A stretch of DNA of 64,000 bases from Candidatus Obscuribacterales bacterium (GTDB lineage Bacteria > Cyanobacteriota > Vampirovibrionia > Obscuribacterales > Obscuribacteraceae), in NCBI GenBank assembly GCA_019747875.1, contig JAIEQI010000055.1:1-64000 (forward strand), read 5' to 3'. Below the pieces are notes generated by a model. It had not been told where the DNA came from, did not search any database, and saw only the letters and a program-made list of their open reading frames with translations. The stretch's first letter is position 1, and every line of letters starts with the position of its first letter. The translations under genes and the position numbers were made by a program. This document shows positions 44,473 through 53,466 of the stretch, piece after piece.

Positions 44473-45471
44473 ATGACTAGATTCGTTAAGATGACCGCCT
44501 TAACGCTCCTCTTCTGCAATTCTGCAGCCTGGGCTGATCCAACACTTTACGGCAGCGTCAAGCATACAGATCGCAGCGATCACGTGGTAAATGTATTGCA
44601 GAAACACGCTCCAGCAGCCATTCCAGCAACTGCCACGCCAAAAATCCCGGCACCGGCACCTTCATTCCAAGCCGAAGATACGCTGATGGCGCCGCCGACA
44701 ACGCTTTCATCCGGGGCCGAATCAAACGCACAAGATCCTGATACCATCCCGCCTGATCCCTTAAAGTCTACATCGCCAACAAAGCTTTCGGGAGTAGCGC
44801 ACCCCAATTCCGAACTAGCGGCGGAGCACCCGACTCCAGTTTTGAAGATCGGCACATCGGTGACAAACTACAATGTGGAATGGTTCATGATCCCGCGATG
44901 GATGGCGGGCTCGTGGGTCAAAGACGGCGACATGACCACCCAAGAAACGGATTTACGCACGGGCGCATCATCTAACTCCCAGATTTGGACGGAGAATAGA
45001 TTGCAAGTCAATTGGGGGCACCAGATGGATGCGAAGGGAAACATCTGGCACGTAAACCTTCTACCGTCAGAGCGTGACGGCGTCTCCGCTGGAAAACAAG
45101 TTCGATTTTTGACTCTCAAACAAAAGTGCGAATTGTCAGATCCCAATGCACTTATTACTCGTACATTTTATGCGGTGGGCGAATATGCAGGCTTCCGGGG
45201 CGAACAAGTTGATGCATTCCAACAAGAATCGCTGAATCACTATGCTCTTGATTCACGAGGCACACTGGTAAACAACAGCTCTAATCGAGTATTTAATTAC
45301 ACGGGTGTGCCAATCCGGGACGGACATTTAGTGAGCAACTTCCGAAAAACAGGCGACTTCAAACCACTAGAAACCATGCGTGGTGTCACACTAAAAGACG
45401 CGCTTACAGACTACCTTCTCTCGCAGGGCTGGAACGATCTCGTTCCGAAATCGGCCGAGGACGAGAAGTAA
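44473..45471 (+). CDS. Secreted protein, paralog of the protein at 57690
   Basis: About 332 residues. Signal peptide (MTALTLLFCNSAAWA, Asp-Pro-Thr), a Pro/Ala/Ser-rich linker to about residue 130, then a domain with FMIPRWMAGSWVKDGDMTTQ, HQMDAKGNIWHVNLLP and a C-terminal helix pair (LKDALTDYLLSQGWNDLVP). The same domain layout, PKWRAGLF...GMQLDKRGGVWH...LRESFKKFLQSHNLAELAP, is found at 57690-58535. ATG 44473 is used; GTG 44464 in frame lies closer to AGAGGA and is possible. Unknown family. Confidence 0.6.
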   Translation: MTRFVKMTALTLLFCNSAAWADPTLYGSVKHTDRSDHVVNVLQKHAPAAIPATATPKIPAPAPSFQAEDTLMAPPTTLSSGAESNAQDPDTIPPDPLKSTSPTKLSGVAHPNSELAAEHPTPVLKIGTSVTNYNVEWFMIPRWMAGSWVKDGDMTTQETDLRTGASSNSQIWTENRLQVNWGHQMDAKGNIWHVNLLPSERDGVSAGKQVRFLTLKQKCELSDPNALITRTFYAVGEYAGFRGEQVDAFQQESLNHYALDSRGTLVNNSSNRVFNYTGVPIRDGHLVSNFRKTGDFKPLETMRGVTLKDALTDYLLSQGWNDLVPKSAEDEK

Positions 45472-45496
45472 ATTCGAGCGCATCGCTTCCAGATAT

Positions 45497-45775
45497 TAGA
45501 AGCCGGCAGGATGCCGGCGCTCCCGGGATCGAACCAAAGCGACGCATCACTTCGCTCCTTCAGGGTGACGCATGGCATCACCCTATGCTGTCTACAACCG
45601 TGCCAGCAATTCGCGGACAGTAACCGTGCCACCCTGCGCTTGCTACAGCAGTGCCACCAAGTCGCTGACAGCAAGCGTTCCACCCTTGCGCAGGCTATGA
45701 CCGTTTCACCAATTCGCGGACAGCGATCAACCCGGAATAAATTCGCGGACAGTCACTGTGCCACCAATTAAGATC
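45497..45775. repeat. Module-A repeat followed by degenerate tandem repeats
   Basis: The 325-base gap holds module A (GAAGCCGGCAGGATGCCGGC, 45499-45518), a GTGACGCATGGCATCAC hairpin (about 45562-45584) also found near 4179, and three exact TTCGCGGACAG motifs (45610, 45713, 45742) plus a degenerate one (about 45660) each near CCGTGCCACC-like sequence. No gene seen. Confidence 0.7.
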
Positions 45776-45796
45776 ACATCAGGGGCTCGTTTGAGT

Positions 45797-46861
45797 CTAT
45801 AGGAACGAAATGAATCCGCGCTTTTTTAACCAAAAGAGCAGTCCGCCCGAGACTCCGAACATCGCGCCCAAACACCAATAATAGCCGCCGCTTATGTGAA
45901 CTTCCGGAATCTGAAAGTTCATTCCGTAAACACCCGCAATCAATGTCGGCGGCAGAAAAAGCGTTGCGATAATGGTCAATACCATTGTCGTTTCATTGGT
46001 TCTTAGACCTAATCCAGAAACGTAGACATCCATCAGATTGTAGGACATGGCGCGATACGTTTCGAACAATCGCAAAACAGAATTTGATTCTTCAAGGCGC
46101 GCTCTAAAATCGGCAAGACCATCAGCAGTTAGAATTGGACTGCGCGAGTGAATTATCGACTGCAACACAAGTTCGATAGGCCAAATTGCATTTAGATAGA
46201 TCCAAATTATTTGCTGAGATCTATTTATTAAATGCAACTCTGCCTTTCCAGGCTTACGAATGATTTTGTTTTGAATCGATTCAAGCTTGGTTCCACCTAA
46301 CTTCAAAAGGTCCAAATAACTTTTGAGAATATCCTCGAAAAGTTGGGCGGCTAACAAATCGACTGTAAAGGAACCACATTGCGCGCCCTTAGACATCAGG
46401 TGGTGAGCTGCGAGCGTGAAAGCATTGTCGTGACTGAACTGCCGCGTTATTAGAGCCTTGTCGAGCATGAAGAAATTGATGGACTCCAATGTGTCCATCT
46501 CAAAATTCGTGGATGGTCGCTGTAGAGACCAGAATAATCCATTCTCAAAATCATCCGCTACCGATCTTACATGCGGACTCCGAATATGTTTAATTTCTTG
46601 ATCACTCAGGTCGAACGCCTTGCTTAAATGCTGCCAGAACTCATCGCCTGGCGTGCCTGAGATATGCAACCAGACCAGCGATTTATTTTTGCGTGCTTCG
46701 AGAAGCTCATCGAATCCAATAAAATGCGTCTCCATCAATCCATCAGCATCGAGATAGAACATCTGAAGGCGAATCTCCAGGCGATCGGGCAAACAGGGAA
46801 CCATTTCAAATGTTTCTGTGGAAAAAGATAGGCGTCCGTGGTTGAAGCTGAGTTCTTTCAT
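45797..46861 (-). CDS. corA: CorA-family divalent cation transporter
   Basis: 354 residues. A large N-terminal cytoplasmic domain, long helix region (LEESNSVLRLFETYRAMSYN), then two C-terminal TM helices with the signature GMN at 313-315 (LIAGVYGMNFQIPEVHISGG) and a basic C-terminus (LKKRGFISFL). This is a pentameric magnesium or cobalt/zinc channel of the inner membrane. The start ATG 46861 has AAGGAA about 8 bases upstream. The N-terminal domain diverges from E. coli CorA, so the ion preference (Mg2+ or Zn2+) is not determined. Confidence 0.88.
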   Translation of the reverse strand: MKELSFNHGRLSFSTETFEMVPCLPDRLEIRLQMFYLDADGLMETHFIGFDELLEARKNKSLVWLHISGTPGDEFWQHLSKAFDLSDQEIKHIRSPHVRSVADDFENGLFWSLQRPSTNFEMDTLESINFFMLDKALITRQFSHDNAFTLAAHHLMSKGAQCGSFTVDLLAAQLFEDILKSYLDLLKLGGTKLESIQNKIIRKPGKAELHLINRSQQIIWIYLNAIWPIELVLQSIIHSRSPILTADGLADFRARLEESNSVLRLFETYRAMSYNLMDVYVSGLGLRTNETTMVLTIIATLFLPPTLIAGVYGMNFQIPEVHISGGYYWCLGAMFGVSGGLLFWLKKRGFISFL

Positions 46862-46924
46862 TGGCAGATTCCTTTGAGTTCAGCTAATGATACAAGACTC
46901 AAGTTGATTTGCTTCACAAAGTTA

Positions 46925-46953
46925 TTGACTAGAAAAATCTGTGCAGTTATATT
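46925..46953 (+). promoter_or_regulatory. Near-consensus σ70-type promoter
   Basis: TTGACT (46925-46930) and TATATT (46948-46953) are separated by exactly 17 bases. One of the best promoter matches in the window. It points at the 23-codon ORF at 46993 and may read into rsgA. Confidence 0.65.
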
Positions 46954-46992
46954 GGTTACAGTTCACTTCAGAAAGGAAAAGGAGGCGTCCGA

Positions 46993-47064
46993 ATGAATGC
47001 AGTCGAAGTAAAACTTGGAAACGATGCGGCCAAGGGCATTGACGCTTCCTCTTCAGTAAAGTAG
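46993..47064 (+). CDS. Promoter-driven 23-residue ORF, unknown
   Basis: Encodes MNAVEVKLGNDAAKG followed by IDASSSVK. AGGAGG lies 8 bases before the ATG, and a near-consensus promoter about 40 bases upstream. Nothing in the sequence indicates a membrane helix or a signal peptide. It may be a small protein, a leader ORF for the rsgA gene 160 bases downstream (a GGCGCA/TGCGCC hairpin lies at 47191-47213), or part of a small RNA. No homologue is known to me. Confidence 0.5.
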   Translation: MNAVEVKLGNDAAKGIDASSSVK

Positions 47065-47229
47065 AACGAAGTTTCAAGCTCAGAAGTAGCCACGCGGATT
47101 TGATCCCTCAACTTTGTGCATGATTATGCTCAAGCTTGTGCAGGGGCGATGCAATCCATTGCCTGTAAACTAGCGCGATCAACCGTTGGCGGCGCATGGC
47201 GTAGCTCTGCGCCAGAGTGACAAACCCAA

Positions 47230-48333
47230 GTGAGCAACTCTATGTGCAACTTGGTCGAATCGTTTCATGCATTCGAAATCTATTTTTTACACAAGAAAAG
47301 GATTACACAGGAAATGATTCCATCATCAATTGCCCAAGTCGAGCCGCCGCTTACTTGTGCGCGCGTTATCGCACAGGACAAAGGTTCATATGTTGTAGCC
47401 ACTGCCGGTGGTGAATCACGAGCGCAAATCAGAGGAGCACTGCTACACGAAAATACCGAATCGATTGAACTGCCAGTAGTGGGCGATTATGTCGCAATAA
47501 AGCACTCGGACGGAACAAGCATGATCGAGCGCGTCCTTGAGCGAAAGAATCTCTTCACACGAAGAGCCGTGTGGGGTAGCCACTCAATGCAACCTATCGC
47601 CGCAAACATAGACACCTTATTCATAACAATGGCTATGAACCGCGATTTCAACTTACGAAGAATCGAACGTTACGCCATTGCTGCTGCTAACAAGATTCCG
47701 TTTGTAGTTCTGCTCACAAAATCAGATCTCATGGAAAAACCGGAATTCTTCATCGACTCCGTATCGTTGTTGTTGAATAAGATTCCTGTATTTGCGGTCT
47801 CAGCAGTTGAGGGCGATGGACTGGATCAGATTTCACAATTTCTGGGGAGAGGAAAGACAATAGCATTTGTCGGGTCCAGCGGAGTCGGCAAATCGACGTT
47901 GATCAATGCACTGCTTGGAGAAGATGTGCAATTCGTCCAAGATGTTAGAGAGCAGGACGATCGAGGCAGGCATACGACGACCAGACGATTACTCCTGCAG
48001 ATGGAAGATGGAACCTCAATCATTGACACACCTGGTATGCGCGAGTTCGCTCTTGCCGATGCGGAGGATGGCATTCATACAGCATTTGCTGAAGTGCTTC
48101 AGCTGTCTACAGGTTGTCGATTCTCTGACTGCAGGCACAACACGGAGCCAGATTGCGCCGTCCGAGCCTCAATGGATGCCGCACGCTATGCGAGTTACCA
48201 AAAGTTGGAACGTGAGGCAGCATTCGAAGCAAGAAAAAATGATCCAAGGAGGAAATCAGAAGACCGCCTAAAATGGCGCGCCATTCACAAGGAGAATCGA
48301 AGACGCGAGAATAATAAATACAAGAACTTCTAG
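47230..48333 (+). CDS. rsgA: Ribosome small subunit GTPase RsgA
   Basis: Circularly permuted GTPase that assists maturation of the 30S subunit. An N-terminal OB-fold (RVIAQDKGSYVVATAGGESR; GALLHENTESIELPVVGDYV) precedes G4 (LLTKSDLM), G1 (VGSSGVGKSTLINALL), G3 (IDTPGMREF) and the Cys/His zinc-binding motif with GCRFSDCRHNTEPDCAVRA. The C-terminal tail is basic. The start is uncertain: GTG 47230, ATG 47242 (MCNLVESFHAFEIYFLHKKR aligns with the family N-terminus) or ATG 47314; no strong SD decides. An upstream promoter at 46925 may serve it. Confidence 0.93.
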   Translation: MSNSMCNLVESFHAFEIYFLHKKRITQEMIPSSIAQVEPPLTCARVIAQDKGSYVVATAGGESRAQIRGALLHENTESIELPVVGDYVAIKHSDGTSMIERVLERKNLFTRRAVWGSHSMQPIAANIDTLFITMAMNRDFNLRRIERYAIAAANKIPFVVLLTKSDLMEKPEFFIDSVSLLLNKIPVFAVSAVEGDGLDQISQFLGRGKTIAFVGSSGVGKSTLINALLGEDVQFVQDVREQDDRGRHTTTRRLLLQMEDGTSIIDTPGMREFALADAEDGIHTAFAEVLQLSTGCRFSDCRHNTEPDCAVRASMDAARYASYQKLEREAAFEARKNDPRRKSEDRLKWRAIHKENRRRENNKYKNF

Positions 48334-48476
48334 ATACAAAGGGCCCGCCAAAAGCCGCACGGATCTTCCAGAACGAGGTCTTGTCATATTGTGATACGAG
48401 CAGGGTCGTCAGCTTGCCGGACAGGCTAGAATATAAGCGCCTCCCGGCAACTGACCATACCTAAGGGAATATCGCA

Positions 48477-50114
48477 ATGTCGCACAACTTCATGAACAAT
48501 CTCTTTCAGCTTGGTAAAGACGAGACGAAATATCGCCTCTTATCGAAAGACAATGTGTCAGTTCAAAAATGGGAAGATCGCAAGATGCTTTTCGTGAAGC
48601 CGGAAGCGCTCACGGAGCTAGCCAAGGCTGCATTTACGGACGTCTCGCATTATCTGCGCACAAGCCACCTGCAAAAGTTGCGTGCAATTTTGGACGACAC
48701 TGAAGCATCTTCCAATGACAAGTTTGTTGCCCTGGAACTTTTGAAGAACGCGAACATCGCAGCCGGCGGAACATTGCCCATGTGCCAGGACACAGGCACG
48801 GCCATAGTAATGGCACATAAAGGCGATCACGTGTGGACCGGAGCCGATGACGCGGCGGCAATATCAGCTGGTGTGCAGAAGACTTACAACGAGTGCAACC
48901 TCCGCTACAGCCAGATGGCACCGCTAAGCATGTACCAGGAAGCTAATACCGGCAGCAACCTACCAGCGCAAATTGAAATCTACAGTGATCCAGGCGATTC
49001 CTATGAATTTCTCTTTATTGCAAAGGGCGGCGGTTCGGCAAACAAAACCTTCTTGCTTCAGGAAACGAAATCTGTCTTGAATCCTGATTCTTTGCGAAAA
49101 CTGCTGACGGAAAAGATTTCAGGACTAGGAACTTCCGCCTGCCCACCGTATCACTTGGCAATCGTGATCGGTGGTTTATCCGCAGAACTCACACTGAAAA
49201 CCGTAAAACTTGCTAGCTGCCATTACCTGGATTCGCTACCGACCGAAGGGGACAAGTCAGGAAGAGCAATTCGCGACATTGCGCTCGAAAACGAGATCCT
49301 CGAAATTACAAGGCAACTTGGAATCGGCGCGCAGTTTGGCGGAAAATATTTCTGCCACGACGTGCGCGTGATTCGCTTGCCACGACACGGCGCTAGCCTG
49401 CCAATCGGCATAGGCGTTTCTTGCAGCGCGGACCGCCAAATAAAAGCAAAAATCGACGAGTCGGGCATCTGGTTGGAACAACTGGAAACAGATCCTGCAA
49501 AGTTCTTGCCAGAAGTCGAAAGTAATGAACTAGAGTCACAAACGATCAGCGTCAATCTTAACCGCCCGATGACTGAGATTCGCGCTCAGCTCGCCGGCTC
49601 GCCAGCCGGCACGCGATTGATGTTAACTGGAACATTGATCGTGGCTCGCGACATCGCACATGCAAAATGGAAAGAAGTCGTCGAGCGCGGTGAAGAATTG
49701 CCCGAATACACAAAGCAATTCCCTGTATATTATGCGGGTCCCGCCAAAACTCCAGCTGGATACGCTTCTGGATCCTTTGGACCGACAACAGCCGGTCGCA
49801 TGGATTCATACGCCGATCTTCTCATGTCCAGAGGCGCAAGCTTGATCTCACTGGCAAAGGGCAACCGAGCAAAGAACGTTCGCGAAGCTTGTGGTCGCTG
49901 GGGTGGATTCTACCTCGGCACCATTGGCGGTGCCGCAGCCAGATTGGCGCAGGATTCGATCAAGAAAGTGGAAGTAATCGACTACCCAGAATTAGGCATG
50001 GAAGCAGTGCATAAGATCGAAGTTGAGAATTTCCCGGCATTCGTCGTCATCAATGACAAAGGCGAAGACTTCTACGCCGAAGTTGCCGAAAAGCGCGTCG
50101 CCTTATCGAAATAA
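48477..50114 (+). CDS. Class I fumarate hydratase (fumA/fumB type)
   Basis: Iron-sulfur fumarase of the TCA cycle, interconverting fumarate and malate. 545 residues, the usual size. The N-terminal domain carries [19 protein letters not shown] with Cys103, and [16 protein letters not shown] with Cys222; the third cluster Cys is at 316 ([11 protein letters not shown]). The C-terminal domain has [14 protein letters not shown] and [18 protein letters not shown]. The three Cys would bind a labile [4Fe-4S] cluster. ATG 48477 has AAGGGAA upstream. Its stop is immediately adjacent to the stop of the convergent rlpA-like gene (50114/50115), leaving no intergenic base. Confidence 0.93.
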   Translation: MSHNFMNNLFQLGKDETKYRLLSKDNVSVQKWEDRKMLFVKPEALTELAKAAFTDVSHYLRTSHLQKLRAILDDTEASSNDKFVALELLKNANIAAGGTLPMCQDTGTAIVMAHKGDHVWTGADDAAAISAGVQKTYNECNLRYSQMAPLSMYQEANTGSNLPAQIEIYSDPGDSYEFLFIAKGGGSANKTFLLQETKSVLNPDSLRKLLTEKISGLGTSACPPYHLAIVIGGLSAELTLKTVKLASCHYLDSLPTEGDKSGRAIRDIALENEILEITRQLGIGAQFGGKYFCHDVRVIRLPRHGASLPIGIGVSCSADRQIKAKIDESGIWLEQLETDPAKFLPEVESNELESQTISVNLNRPMTEIRAQLAGSPAGTRLMLTGTLIVARDIAHAKWKEVVERGEELPEYTKQFPVYYAGPAKTPAGYASGSFGPTTAGRMDSYADLLMSRGASLISLAKGNRAKNVREACGRWGGFYLGTIGGAAARLAQDSIKKVEVIDYPELGMEAVHKIEVENFPAFVVINDKGEDFYAEVAEKRVALSK

Positions 50115-50867
50115 CTAATCTTCTAGGACGGTACAAGCAACCTTGCAAGTCCCGGCACGAATCACATCGAGCTCAACTGCAGCCGCATGAGAAAGATCAA
50201 TGACCTTTCCAGGTGTGAAAGGCCCGCGATCATTTATCACAACGACACACGAGCGACCACTGTGCTTGTTGGTTACTCGCACCTTCGTTCCAAAAGGCAA
50301 AGTGCGATGTGCAGCTGTCATTTTTGCTTTGTGCAGAATTTGACCCGAGGCTGTCTTCTGCCCGTATAGCTTGTGATGGTAATAGTCTGCTAATCCCGAA
50401 AATTCTCTGTTGCTGGAAGGCGCCTTTGCATTCCTATTAAACTTCTCTTCCTTAGAATGCACTACGGGAAGCTCCACCGCACTAAGCGACACGCCGGTGT
50501 CTTTGTCCTTTACCGCGTTCTCCACAGTGGACTTGTTGACCAGCTTGGTTCCGGGCGACGCAGCCGTTATATCTGCAGGCTTTTTTCCATGCCCAGGTTC
50601 AAGCAGAACAGGCCCCTCGGGAATTTTTCCCATGAATGGCAAATGCGCGGATATCGGTTGCGTATCCGGAATACCATTTTCCGAAACTGTCGGCTCAACA
50701 GGACAATCAGCAATGACGGGAAGCGCGACGAGCGCGACTAACAAAATACCTGAAATAGCAGAACATAGGCGGATTTTGAACAAAGCTTGCGCCCCCCAAT
50801 GCTTCAACATTGTACAGGCAGTTAGGAGAATTCGCCGCAAGCTAAATTTGTTTTTGCCCCACGGCAA
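50115..50867 (-). CDS. RlpA-like septal/cell-wall protein (double-psi β-barrel)
   Basis: 250 residues. Export signal (LCSAISGILLVALVALPVIA, Asp-Cys), a long linker, then a C-terminal double-psi β-barrel of the RlpA type: FSGLADYYHHKLYGQKTASG, KMTAAHRTLPFGTKVRVTN and VVVINDRGPFTPGKVIDLSH. RlpA proteins are lytic transglycosylases on naked glycan; the family Asp (NDRGPF) is present. The cysteine after the signal could act as a lipobox (VIADC) but is not canonical. Start TTG 50867 or ATG 50819. Third gene of a minus-strand operon with 51575 and 50886. Confidence 0.85.
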   Translation of the reverse strand: MPWGKNKFSLRRILLTACTMLKHWGAQALFKIRLCSAISGILLVALVALPVIADCPVEPTVSENGIPDTQPISAHLPFMGKIPEGPVLLEPGHGKKPADITAASPGTKLVNKSTVENAVKDKDTGVSLSAVELPVVHSKEEKFNRNAKAPSSNREFSGLADYYHHKLYGQKTASGQILHKAKMTAAHRTLPFGTKVRVTNKHSGRSCVVVINDRGPFTPGKVIDLSHAAAVELDVIRAGTCKVACTVLED

Positions 50868-50885
50868 GGCACTGCGTGGTCCGCC

Positions 50886-51563
50886 CTATTTCTTCTTCTT
50901 GGCGGGCTTACCTTTGTTCACAACGTCACGCACAGCCTTTGCAGCGTTATACCTGACCTTTTCCAGATCCGATACTTTCGTGTAAATATCGAGCGCGACT
51001 TTAGCCAGGGGGACATTTGTATCCTGTTCCTGACCAATCAACTCCTGCATCTCATCCAGTGATTTGTTGATGCTCAAAACATCATCACGCCACGGAGCCC
51101 ACATTGGTCGCAAAACCTTTGAGAACTCGGCTGGATAGCGCTCGTGATTGGCATCTACATCTTTTAGATCCTCACAAAGCAAATGAATTGTTGGTTCGAG
51201 AGTATTCACGTAGAACACCAACCATTCCTTGCGTGGCGGCACAAATTTCGATTTCGTGTTGATCATCTTCGCCGTAATTAGTTCAGGAGTATGCTCCAAG
51301 GCCGGCTCTGCTGGCGTCATTTCAGTTCTTGTGGCTTCCATAAATACATTTACTGCTTGCTGTTTGACTTGAGCCAAACAGAGCCTTGCATCGCGAAGAT
51401 CAGAAAGAACTTCCTGCACAGTTTCTTTCCGTGGGTTAGGTTTCGGCAAATTGACTTGTTTGTCGCTTCCGTTCTCAGCATGTGCCGCACCGGATGACAG
51501 AAATAAAGCAAGAATCACCGCGGAGGAATGCAGGAGTGTTAATCGAGTCTTGCTACCAATCAT
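50886..51563 (-). CDS. Secreted protein of unknown function, helical
   Basis: 225 residues. A signal peptide (LLHSSAVILALFLSSGAAHA, Glu-Asn-Gly) is followed by a mostly α-helical, charged mature protein (EVLSDLRDARLCLAQVKQQA; PWRDDVLSINKSLDEMQELI) with a basic C-terminus (NKGKPAKKKK). ATG 51563 has AAGGAA 7 bases upstream. Operon member: 11 bases after the gene at 51575 and 18 bases before the RlpA-like gene. No family recognised; the C-terminal polylysine may bind cell wall or anionic polymers (inference). Confidence 0.6.
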   Translation of the reverse strand: MIGSKTRLTLLHSSAVILALFLSSGAAHAENGSDKQVNLPKPNPRKETVQEVLSDLRDARLCLAQVKQQAVNVFMEATRTEMTPAEPALEHTPELITAKMINTKSKFVPPRKEWLVFYVNTLEPTIHLLCEDLKDVDANHERYPAEFSKVLRPMWAPWRDDVLSINKSLDEMQELIGQEQDTNVPLAKVALDIYTKVSDLEKVRYNAAKAVRDVVNKGKPAKKKK

Positions 51564-51574
51564 TTGCTATTTCC

Positions 51575-52342
51575 TTATAAATGAAAGAGATCGTCAGAAA
51601 GCCCCTTGTTGGGCTGCAATTCTTCGAACATAACAACCGCATGAGGCTGCCCATCTTTGTATGTATTCCAAACCAAAGGAAGTTTTGTACGCGGATCAAG
51701 AAAAACGACTTCTGAAATCGGGCTATCTGGCTGCGGTCCCGAGTTCAACACCAGCACTAGTACGGGCTCCTTAAATGGTTTCAAATTAACGGGAGCAGGG
51801 CTAGTAAAAGCTGAAACACCTTTTCCGATGTTTGTTTTCAAACTATCGTAAAGAGAAAAGAAATCGCTTTCGACCAGGCTGTATCCAGTCGGCAGCCTTA
51901 TGGTGCGCGAATCAGGCTGAATAGTCATTTTCACAAAAGTAAGAGTGCCACCACCCTTGCCGCGAATGGATCCATCAGAGCCCTTCACTACAACCGAGCC
52001 GTTGCGATAGTCTGATGAGCTGATTACTGCACGGAACAACTGTTTCTGTTTGAAAAAAATATTGGCAGCGCCAAAATCCTTCCATTTGGCTTCTTTCTTG
52101 GTCATCAGGCGGCAAAGAACCTGATAATCACTGAAATTGGCAGCATCACGCAATCCATCAACAAACTGTTTGTTCACTGATGACTTTGCAGCAGATCTCA
52201 AGGCTCCATCATCTACGACCGGAACTTGTCCTTCCGCAACCGACGCTTTGCCAAATGCAAGTTGAACCGGAAGCAGCATCAAACAGCTGACAATCAAGAA
52301 AACGCGTGCACTTCTATACAATCGTTGAAAAGATATAGGCAT
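51575..52342 (-). CDS. Exported LolA/DUF1571-like protein
   Basis: 255 residues. Signal peptide (VFLIVSCLMLLPVQLAFG) and then a β-rich domain: DYQVLCRLMTKKEAKWKDFG, QLFRAVISSSDYRNGSVVV and VVFLDPRTKLPLVWNTYKDG, ending FEELQPNKGLSDDLFHL. The curved β-sheet pattern and final Asp-Pro-Arg...Leu-Pro...Trp..Tyr elements resemble DUF1571/LolA-LolB-like outer-membrane lipoprotein carriers. First gene of the operon with the helical protein and RlpA; all three are exported, which suggests a cell-envelope task. Moderate certainty on the fold. Confidence 0.55.
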   Translation of the reverse strand: MPISFQRLYRSARVFLIVSCLMLLPVQLAFGKASVAEGQVPVVDDGALRSAAKSSVNKQFVDGLRDAANFSDYQVLCRLMTKKEAKWKDFGAANIFFKQKQLFRAVISSSDYRNGSVVVKGSDGSIRGKGGGTLTFVKMTIQPDSRTIRLPTGYSLVESDFFSLYDSLKTNIGKGVSAFTSPAPVNLKPFKEPVLVLVLNSGPQPDSPISEVVFLDPRTKLPLVWNTYKDGQPHAVVMFEELQPNKGLSDDLFHL

Positions 52343-52595
52343 CTAAAAATCTTCATCCTGCCTGAATTGATAGATAGGAGGACCGTCAATTTGGCCAGAG
52401 CTTACTTTTACCACAGTGCGCGTCGATTTTCTGCCATGGCATCGCCTCCTGAAAACCTTTAGCGAACTTTCTTAAATATGAATTCAAATCTTTCTAAAAT
52501 GCTGACATTTTCAGTCGAGAACTGGGCAATAGGTCTTCAGGTGCATTACAGCAATGAGGATGATCTAAGCCCAGCTATGCCAACGGGGAAGAAAA

Positions 52596-53174
52596 ATGGA
52601 TAAAAGATTTTCGGAAACAAAATACTTGGTGCGAAAAAAGGTTCTCCACTTATTCGGCGGAGCCTTCCATGTATTTGACAGCACGGGACAGAACGTATTG
52701 TTTTACTCTCAAATGAAAGCGTTCAAACTAAAGGAAGATATTCGCTTATTTACTGGCGAAGACATGGCTACAGAAGTGCTTACTATCAAAGCTCGAAACA
52801 TTCTGGATTTTTCCGCTGCGTATGATGTGTTCGATAGCCAGAAACAAGAAAAGGTCGGCGTTCTAAAACGCAAAGGCTTCAAATCCATGTTCAAAGACGA
52901 ATGGATTTTAATGGATGCAAACGATCGCGAAATCGGATTTTTGAAAGAAGACAATCTTGCGATGGCCCTTGTGAGACGAACAATTGGAATTTTTCCCCAG
53001 AGTTACCATGGTGAGATCAACGGAAACAATGTTTGCAAGTTCAAACAAAACTTCAATCCGTTTGTGATGAAGATCAATGTTGATTTCTCCGACGATGTAC
53101 GCAATCAGATGGATCGTCGTTTGGGAATCGCATCCGCGATATTACTTTGCGCAATCGAAGGTAAGCAAGAATAG
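52596..53174 (+). CDS. LURP1/scramblase-like (Tubby C-terminal-like) protein
   Basis: 192 residues, no signal peptide. The alternating β-strand pattern matches LURP-one-related/YxjI proteins of the Tubby C-terminal-like fold: YLVRKKVLHLFGGAFHVFDS, NVLFYSQMKAFKLKEDIRLF, AYDVFDSQKQEKVGVLKRKG and KDEWILMDANDREIGFLKED, followed by a C-terminal helix (LGIASAILLCAIEG) typical of the fold's central helix. Related proteins bind lipids or are of unknown role. ATG 52596 has GGGGAAG about 5 bases upstream. Stands alone between divergent and tandem neighbours. Confidence 0.75.
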   Translation: MDKRFSETKYLVRKKVLHLFGGAFHVFDSTGQNVLFYSQMKAFKLKEDIRLFTGEDMATEVLTIKARNILDFSAAYDVFDSQKQEKVGVLKRKGFKSMFKDEWILMDANDREIGFLKEDNLAMALVRRTIGIFPQSYHGEINGNNVCKFKQNFNPFVMKINVDFSDDVRNQMDRRLGIASAILLCAIEGKQE

Positions 53175-53380
53175 TCGCTTGAGAAAGTACCCATTCAGAC
53201 AGCCCCAGCTATAGGACTTGGCAGCTGGCGACCTCCTTTGCAAGGGTTGAAAAGTAAAACGCCGTTGAAAGAATGCAACTAATGCAACTAATATGGCACG
53301 TCGATTAAAGGTGTTTAGCCCGAATCCCTTTGTCGATAGCTTTTTAGGGCCAGTCCTTACTAAACAAAAGGCGCCAATTG

Positions 53381-53386
53381 TATAAT
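53381..53386 (+). promoter_or_regulatory. Consensus -10 box (TATAAT) of the DnaK-paralog gene
   Basis: A perfect TATAAT lies 19-81 bases before the uORF and the dnaK-like ATG. No good -35 is visible at the right distance. The transcript would start near 53393. Confidence 0.45.
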
Positions 53387-53404
53387 AAGAAGGCGTCCAT
53401 CGAC

Positions 53405-53464
53405 ATGGCGTGCAATCGCGATTTAGCTCGCACTACATTGCATCTTCTTCTTTTCCTGACATAA
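53405..53464 (+). CDS. Upstream ORF ending two bases before the DnaK-paralog start
   Basis: 19 codons, MACNRDLARTTLHLLLFLT, with a Leu/Phe-rich end (CTT CTT CTT TTC CTG). The stop TAA (53462-53464) is followed by GT and the ATG at 53467, so terminating ribosomes could start on the next gene. No SD is seen for either. It could be a coupling or regulatory uORF, or chance. Confidence 0.3.
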   Translation: MACNRDLARTTLHLLLFLT

Positions 53465-53466
53465 GT

